A DNA stretch of 46,607 bases, taken from the IMG/VR virus record IMGVR_UViG_3300008448_008798, positions 1 through 46,607 of that record, one strand, 5' to 3'. Made by a program: the position numbers and the translations under genes. Within the stretch, counting starts at the first letter, position 1. Every line of letters starts with the position of its first letter. Source of the DNA: a virus. The notes beneath the pieces were generated by a model. It worked only from the letters and a program-made list of their open reading frames with translations, was not told where the DNA came from and searched no databases. Below, piece by piece: positions 43,168-46,607 of this stretch.

Positions 43168-43806
43168 TTACTTAGATTTTTTAGCTGATTCAATATTTGT
43201 TTTTCTTATAAGATCATTTAACCACTGCTTATCTGAAACAGGTAGTCTCCACTCAATGGCACAATGATCCTTCATTGTCATTTTACTCATTGGAGCATCT
43301 TTAGGCTCGGGACTGTCTTCTTCATCCATTTCAAATGGAGGTTTTTCATCAAGAACGGTATAGTCAGAAGTAGCTGTGGACTTAAGAGCTAAGGAAGTCA
43401 AATTGATCTCTTCTAGTTCTTCTATCGGTACAAACCATCTGTCATAAGTTTCCTCAGACTTCTTGTAATACTCATTCAAATAATCTGGATTACCTTTCAA
43501 TCTATACAATGATCTCTTTTCAGGATCAAGTGGATTGTAAAAGTTATCCGTTAGTTCTGTAAAAAAGTTTTCTGCCGTTAATTCTTTCTCATACAAAGAA
43601 ATGTAAAGGCCGTCTTTCCATTTGAAAGCTGCTTTAGGATAGAAATAAGGATTAGATATTCCTAACATTTCAAATGCTAGTGAATGATTAGCTCTCATTT
43701 CCTCCACAATCAACTTTCTTTCTTCCGTTGATGGTCTTTGTGTAAGCAAAGGTTTCTTTTCAGCAACCGTACTCTTCTTACCAATTGACCTAGTGCTTAA
43801 AGCCAT
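43168..43806 (-). CDS. Hypothetical protein between helicase and ATPase (212 aa)
   Basis: I do not recognise the family. The middle is rich in aromatic and charged residues (FYNPLDPEKRSLYRLKGNPD), then comes a disordered acidic part (PPFEMDEEDSPEPKDAP), and a basic tail (IESAKKSK). Its N-terminus M-A-L-S-T-R-S-I-G-K resembles that of the SSB-like protein (M-S-L-S-T-K-N-I-K). The stop is one base from the next start, and its own start lies three bases after the helicase stop, so it is translated with both. A replication accessory role, such as helicase loading, is possible from position only. Confidence 0.5.
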   Translation of the reverse strand: MALSTRSIGKKSTVAEKKPLLTQRPSTEERKLIVEEMRANHSLAFEMLGISNPYFYPKAAFKWKDGLYISLYEKELTAENFFTELTDNFYNPLDPEKRSLYRLKGNPDYLNEYYKKSEETYDRWFVPIEELEEINLTSLALKSTATSDYTVLDEKPPFEMDEEDSPEPKDAPMSKMTMKDHCAIEWRLPVSDKQWLNDLIRKTNIESAKKSK

Positions 43807-43809
43807 GTT

Positions 43810-44817
43810 TTAAGGTTTAGTGGATAATACTTGTTTTTTGGCTGATCCAAATGCTGGTGCTGCTCCCTCTTTAACTTCAAAATGCTTAAGGTCTTGATCA
43901 AACAAAAGCATGCACTGCTCACCGTAACGGTTCTTGATAAGATGGAAAACCATCATACCATTGTGCACTTTAAGTTTTTCTGGACCATACTGTGATATTC
44001 CAAGAACGTCAGGTCTGTTCATTGCAATAGTTACATCAGCATTTTGCATGAGGGCATCAGCTCCAAAGATATCAGATGCCGTAGGATAGTTCCCAACTAC
44101 CCCATTTTCTTTTCTTTTTGGGTCTTCAATTGTCCTATTCATTTGTGATAGGATTATATACATGCTATCTGGAATTCTTTTCTTCAGATAGACAAGCTCT
44201 GTAGAAAGAGCATACAAAGTATCTATTTGACTTTGTTCATCTGTACTTCTTTTAGTTAGTACAGAGTGGTCAATAGTTACAATGATAGGTTTTTTTACAG
44301 CTTGGTAGAACTTAATAACTTCTTTACGGAAATCCGTAGCTGTTAATGGATCTGTAACATAGTAAATGTCATCATTCTTTCTAGCTTCATGATACTTCTG
44401 GATATTATCCATGTCTTGCTGACTCAGATAAGTTCCAGGTTTTGCACTAAATAGTTGAGCCATTTCCATGTTCATTGGTTTTGTAAGTTCTCTGGCACCA
44501 ATTGACCTGTCACTCATTTCAAATTGAAAGTTCAGAATAGCAAAGTCCTGGTCAGGGTTATTATAATGTGCATAGTTAGTTATTTGTGAAACTACAGCGG
44601 TCTTACCAGTGCCGGGTCTACCAGCAATTACATAAACACCACCCCATTCCAGTCCATCTAACATAACACCATTAAGTTTGGCCCAAGGAGTTTTAATGGA
44701 TCTGATCAAACCGTGTTTTCTCTTGTTAATATAACTAAGAGTTTCTTTACGGATCTCAGAAACATGCCTCCATTTAGGAGCTTGTTGTGGGTTAGGACTT
44801 TGTTGTTGTGTACTCAT
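43810..44817 (-). CDS. dnaB: Replicative helicase, DnaB-type SF4 (335 aa)
   Basis: Walker A is G66-R-P-G-T-G-K-T73, and Walker B is P-I-I-V-T-I-D183-H, both as in DnaB-type helicases; S-Q-M-N-R (about 224-228) and G-A-D-A-L-M-Q-N-A-D-V are also typical. The protein is only 335 residues, the size of the C-terminal RecA-like domain plus a linker, so the DnaB N-terminal domain is missing, as in many phage helicases. It would unwind DNA at the fork as a hexamer with the DnaG-type primase. A Bacteroides-type promoter (44852-44883) with a 28-base leader lies before it, though it may also be read from the upstream DnaA-domain gene. Confidence 0.85.
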   Translation of the reverse strand: MSTQQQSPNPQQAPKWRHVSEIRKETLSYINKRKHGLIRSIKTPWAKLNGVMLDGLEWGGVYVIAGRPGTGKTAVVSQITNYAHYNNPDQDFAILNFQFEMSDRSIGARELTKPMNMEMAQLFSAKPGTYLSQQDMDNIQKYHEARKNDDIYYVTDPLTATDFRKEVIKFYQAVKKPIIVTIDHSVLTKRSTDEQSQIDTLYALSTELVYLKKRIPDSMYIILSQMNRTIEDPKRKENGVVGNYPTASDIFGADALMQNADVTIAMNRPDVLGISQYGPEKLKVHNGMMVFHLIKNRYGEQCMLLFDQDLKHFEVKEGAAPAFGSAKKQVLSTKP

Positions 44818-44851
44818 TCTTTAATTTGTTGCTAAATTATTAGCGGGTCTA

Positions 44852-44883
44852 CAAAGATACAACCTGACATGCAAATAAGCAAG
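44852..44883 (-). promoter_or_regulatory. Bacteroides-type promoter before the helicase gene
   Basis: On the minus strand CTTG (44883-44880), exactly 20 bases, then TATCTTTG (44859-44852). The -7 box fits TAnnTTTG fully and the -33 box fits TTTG at three of four bases. The start point would be near 44845, about 28 bases before the ATG at 44817. Confidence 0.55.
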
Positions 44884-44889
44884 TTTTTT

Positions 44890-45468
44890 CTAAGATATTT
44901 TATACATTTGTACATCACTCTCATTATCACTTGCATCATCTCCATTCTGGATTCTTTCTATATACTCCAGTATGGTATAGTTATTTACTCCAGCTTTTTG
45001 TACCATAATAAAATTGGAGGCTTTCATCGTGTACTTCTCTTCTACTATCTCAGATAGATAAAGGTCCGTAGCACTTTGTATAGTTGGCCAGTCCAGGCCG
45101 GGATTCATATAAAACAACTTTGCAAATTTCTCACTCACCTCTGCAATAGTTGCTTTTTTCATTTTGGGAAACTTATTCCTGTAAGTAGCAATCTCAGTAA
45201 GATATTCTTCCCCGAGCAGGTTAGTGCTAACATTGGGCTTTGTCTTTCTATACAAAGCATCCAATGCACTTAGCACTTCTTCTCCTCTTTTGGTAACCTT
45301 ATTGTCTTCAGTTAACATATTCATAGCTTTTAGCATGACTATGTCTCCTTTTACAACAGTACCGGAAAGAATATTAAATGTAACATTGTTACTAAAGCAA
45401 TACAGGATGTAATGCTGATTGGGAGTTATCCCACTTTTCTTTAACTGAGTGTAATAATGCAAACTCAT
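44890..45468 (-). CDS. Probable winged-helix replication protein (192 aa)
   Basis: The first 65 residues (M-S-L-H-Y-Y-T...I-L-Y-C-F...M-L-K-A-M-N-M-L-T-E-D-N-K-V-T-K-R-G-E) read like a winged helix, with a C-terminal wing at T-E-D-N-K-V-T-K. The rest is helical and acidic at the end. No catalytic motif is seen. It overlaps the DnaA-domain-IV gene by 77 bases and precedes the helicase, so a replication-initiation or helicase-loading role (like DnaD or phage O/P proteins) is a reasonable guess. I do not recognise the family by sequence. Confidence 0.55.
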   Translation of the reverse strand: MSLHYYTQLKKSGITPNQHYILYCFSNNVTFNILSGTVVKGDIVMLKAMNMLTEDNKVTKRGEEVLSALDALYRKTKPNVSTNLLGEEYLTEIATYRNKFPKMKKATIAEVSEKFAKLFYMNPGLDWPTIQSATDLYLSEIVEEKYTMKASNFIMVQKAGVNNYTILEYIERIQNGDDASDNESDVQMYKIS

Positions 45469-45904
45469 CTCCGTGGTTTTTTACTAAGTCATAAATAATA
45501 TTATCATAAACACTGATAAAGATAGGGTCAGTTGCAAGTAGGTTACTGGCAGTTCTAACTGAATGAATAACAGTTGTATGATCACGGTTTCCTAGCTTTT
45601 CCCCAATAGGTTTAAGATTATATCCTTGTTTTTTAGCAATATAACAGAATATTTGTCTTAGCATGACAACTTCTCTGTATCTATAGCCAGATTCAAGGGT
45701 CCAACCATTGGTTTTAAACTTTTCAGGCAGGTGACTATCAACAATCTCTTTAAGATCATCTAAGCTTAGTACTTTCTGTACAACTTTTTCTTCTTCTCTG
45801 TTTATAATAACAGTAGGCATAAAGCCCACTTTATCATAAAAATTTTGCTGGAATTCATCTACCAGTTTTTTGATAAGCTTTTCTTCATATTCTTTTGGAT
45901 CCAT
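45392..45904 (-). CDS. DnaA domain IV-like protein without ATPase domain (170 aa)
   Basis: Residues about 76-120 (Y-R-E-V-V-M-L-R-Q-I...I-G-E-K-L-G-N-R107-D-H-T-T-V-I-H-S-V) match the DNA-binding domain IV of DnaA, including the G-x-R-D-H-(S/T)-T-V-x-H signature that reads DnaA boxes. The AAA+ ATPase and other DnaA domains are missing. The first 60 residues are charged and helical. It is the first gene of the minus arm, beside the divergent intergenic region. It may bind a phage origin or host DnaA boxes, or titrate host DnaA. The 77-base overlap with the next gene supports co-expression. Presence of domain IV is clear; the role is inferred. Confidence 0.82.
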   Translation of the reverse strand: MDPKEYEEKLIKKLVDEFQQNFYDKVGFMPTVIINREEEKVVQKVLSLDDLKEIVDSHLPEKFKTNGWTLESGYRYREVVMLRQIFCYIAKKQGYNLKPIGEKLGNRDHTTVIHSVRTASNLLATDPIFISVYDNIIYDLVKNHGDEFALLHSVKEKWDNSQSALHPVLL

Positions 45905-46001
45905 AAGGTGTTAATTTTAAAATTTAGTTGGTGAGTAGAGTAAAATGTGGTATATTATTATGTAGATACTATATTATTTTTTATTCTTAAATATTTTAAT
46001 T
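45905..46001. promoter_or_regulatory. Divergent intergenic region between minus and plus arms
   Basis: The 97-base gap separates the minus-strand DnaA-domain gene from the plus-strand 92-aa gene and must hold starts for both directions. It is extremely AT-rich. TATATTATT occurs at 45951-45959 and again at 45970-45978, 19 bases apart on the same strand. I see no TAnnTTTG box for the minus-strand start. It is a candidate for a regulatory or replication start region, without direct proof. Confidence 0.5.
45950..45965 (+). promoter_or_regulatory. Candidate phage promoter motif (copy C)
   Basis: GTATATTATTATGTAG lies 36 bases before the ATG at 46002. It matches the 16-mer before the 1253-aa gene at 13 of 16 positions, and shares its first ten bases with the motif before the gene at 11042. 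The leader is longer than at the other copies. Confidence 0.42.
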
Positions 46002-46280
46002 ATGGCAGTAACATTAGCTTATTATGCTCATACAGATGAATCTGGTTTCCCGATTCCATCTACAATGATGGGTTTTAAAGCAGAACCTACAAGTTATAAC
46101 AACTTAGTATTGTTACCAACTACACAAATGACTGTAGGTGGTGGAACAAGAGTTTATCAACCAGAAGGTTTACGTTATTTTTACCGTTTAAACAAAGCTG
46201 GTAAAATTCAACCTAACAGCTTGATTATCAGCAAGAAAAGACCAGCTGGTAACGTATTAGAGTATATTAAAGTAATATAA
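46002..46280 (+). CDS. Small conserved-looking protein, first of a plus-strand unit (92 aa)
   Basis: A complete ORF with ATG at 46002 and TAA at 46278-46280. The sequence is beta-rich (M-A-V-T-L-A-Y-Y-A-H-T...G-F-P-I-P-S-T-M-M-G-F-K and Y-F-Y-R-L-N-K-A-G-K) with no signal peptide or membrane helix. It resembles small proteins I have seen near the structural genes of crAss-like phages, but I cannot name it. It opens the plus-strand unit at the divergent region, behind promoter motif copy C, so it may be a strongly expressed virion protein. This is inference. Confidence 0.6.
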   Translation: MAVTLAYYAHTDESGFPIPSTMMGFKAEPTSYNNLVLLPTTQMTVGGGTRVYQPEGLRYFYRLNKAGKIQPNSLIISKKRPAGNVLEYIKVI

Positions 46281-46294
46281 GTTTATTTTAACAT

Positions 46295-46607
46295 ATGTCT
46301 AAGATGTCTACTACTAATGAAAGTAAGATGCTTGATATGATTAAGATATGGTTATTTCCATCTCTTATATCTGTATTAGGCTGGTTTCTCATTACATCAG
46401 TTAATGAAATGAAATCAGATATCAAGAAGCTCCTTGCACAAGCTAGTGCTGATCAGGTACAAATTGAGAATTTACAGAAGCAAGTGGATGCACTAAACCA
46501 TAAAACATTTGGTATGCGTAACCCTATGCCTCCTAATGAAATACCTAATTATGTACATTCTGACCTTGCTTTTTTACATCAAGAGGAGGACAAAAATAAG
46601 TATAAAA
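46295..46607 (+). CDS. Single-span membrane protein with coiled coil, N-terminal part (partial)
   Basis: An open frame starts with ATG at 46295, 14 bases after the previous stop, and runs to the window edge without a stop (104 codons). Residues about 16-36 (I-K-I-W-L-F-P-S-L-I-S-V-L-G-W-F-L-I-T-S-V) form one transmembrane helix. Residues about 40-66 (K-S-D-I-K-K-L-L...I-E-N-L-Q-K-Q-V-D-A-L) look like a short coiled coil, then a Pro/Asn-rich segment. This plan fits a small holin-like or spanin-like protein, or a membrane-anchored virion part. Without the end I leave the role open. Confidence 0.65.
   Translation, partial: MSKMSTTNESKMLDMIKIWLFPSLISVLGWFLITSVNEMKSDIKKLLAQASADQVQIENLQKQVDALNHKTFGMRNPMPPNEIPNYVHSDLAFLHQEEDKNKYK

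Noticed and set aside
43167-43193. TTG start for the AAA ATPase nine codons upstream
   Set aside because: It would overlap the upstream gene by 26 bases, whereas the ATG at 43166 lies one base after the upstream stop and leaves the Walker motif intact.
1-46607. Stop-codon reassignment as found in some crAss-like phages
   Set aside because: TAG ends the 621-aa and 4770-aa genes exactly before the next gene, and no in-frame TAG or TGA breaks the long frames, so the standard bacterial code fits.
1-46607. tRNA genes, CRISPR arrays, insertion sequences, retroelements
   Set aside because: The gaps between genes are all shorter than about 220 bases and hold no cloverleaf, regular spaced repeats, transposase or reverse transcriptase that I could see.

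Overview
The window is part of a tailed phage genome that I read as crAss-like (order Crassvirales). The strongest evidence is a giant structural-block protein of 4770 aa. It carries the DFDID metal-binding motif and surrounding sequence of the single-chain, YonO-like virion RNA polymerase typical of crAss-like phages. It sits next to other very large virion proteins and opposite a replication arm of the crAss type (SF4 helicase, Toprim primase, family B polymerase, AAA ATPase, SSB-like protein, PD-(D/E)XK exonuclease, nucleotide enzymes). The DNA is strongly AT-rich, Shine-Dalgarno sites are absent, and two minus-strand promoters fit the Bacteroidota pattern TTTG-N20-TAnnTTTG, so the host is probably a member of the Bacteroidota. 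TAG and TAA both end genes at sensible places and no stop codon interrupts the long frames, so I see no stop-codon reassignment.

Layout. (1) Positions 1-33,095, plus strand: the end of one gene and then six very long genes (1690, 1253, 621, 1033, 4770 and 1531 aa), nearly end to end. They look like internal virion or ejected proteins. They hold two HExxH peptidase-like motifs, an L,D-transpeptidase-like domain, a lysozyme-like domain, a peptidoglycan-binding-like segment, the RNA polymerase with a C-terminal ASCH-like domain, and a protein with an embedded RecB-like nuclease. (2) About 33,101-33,129: a perfect 8-bp hairpin terminator between the two convergent arms. (3) Positions 33,130-45,904, minus strand: 21 tightly packed or overlapping genes for replication, recombination and nucleotide supply. 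They start with a DnaA-domain-IV protein and end with a dCTP deaminase-type enzyme and a 55-aa ORF. Three internal minus-strand terminators and at least two Bacteroides-type promoters divide this arm. (4) About 45,905-46,001: the divergent intergenic region. (5) Positions 46,002-46,607, plus strand: a 92-aa protein and the start of a membrane protein with one transmembrane segment, cut by the window edge.

How the parts work together (inference): the plus-strand proteins would be packed in the particle and ejected. Wall-acting domains would open a path, the nuclease and peptidase-like domains would be processing or early-infection enzymes, and the polymerase would start early transcription. 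The minus arm would then copy the genome. The least expected features are the repeated WLD(R/K)Y tag in front of unrelated enzyme domains in the 1690-aa protein, the Gly-Gly motifs shared by three neighbouring virion proteins, the repeated linker peptide that brackets the polymerase, and two adjacent giant proteins carrying related but differently damaged HExxH modules. A shared AT-rich promoter-like motif (GTATATTAT...TAG) also lies before several plus-strand genes.
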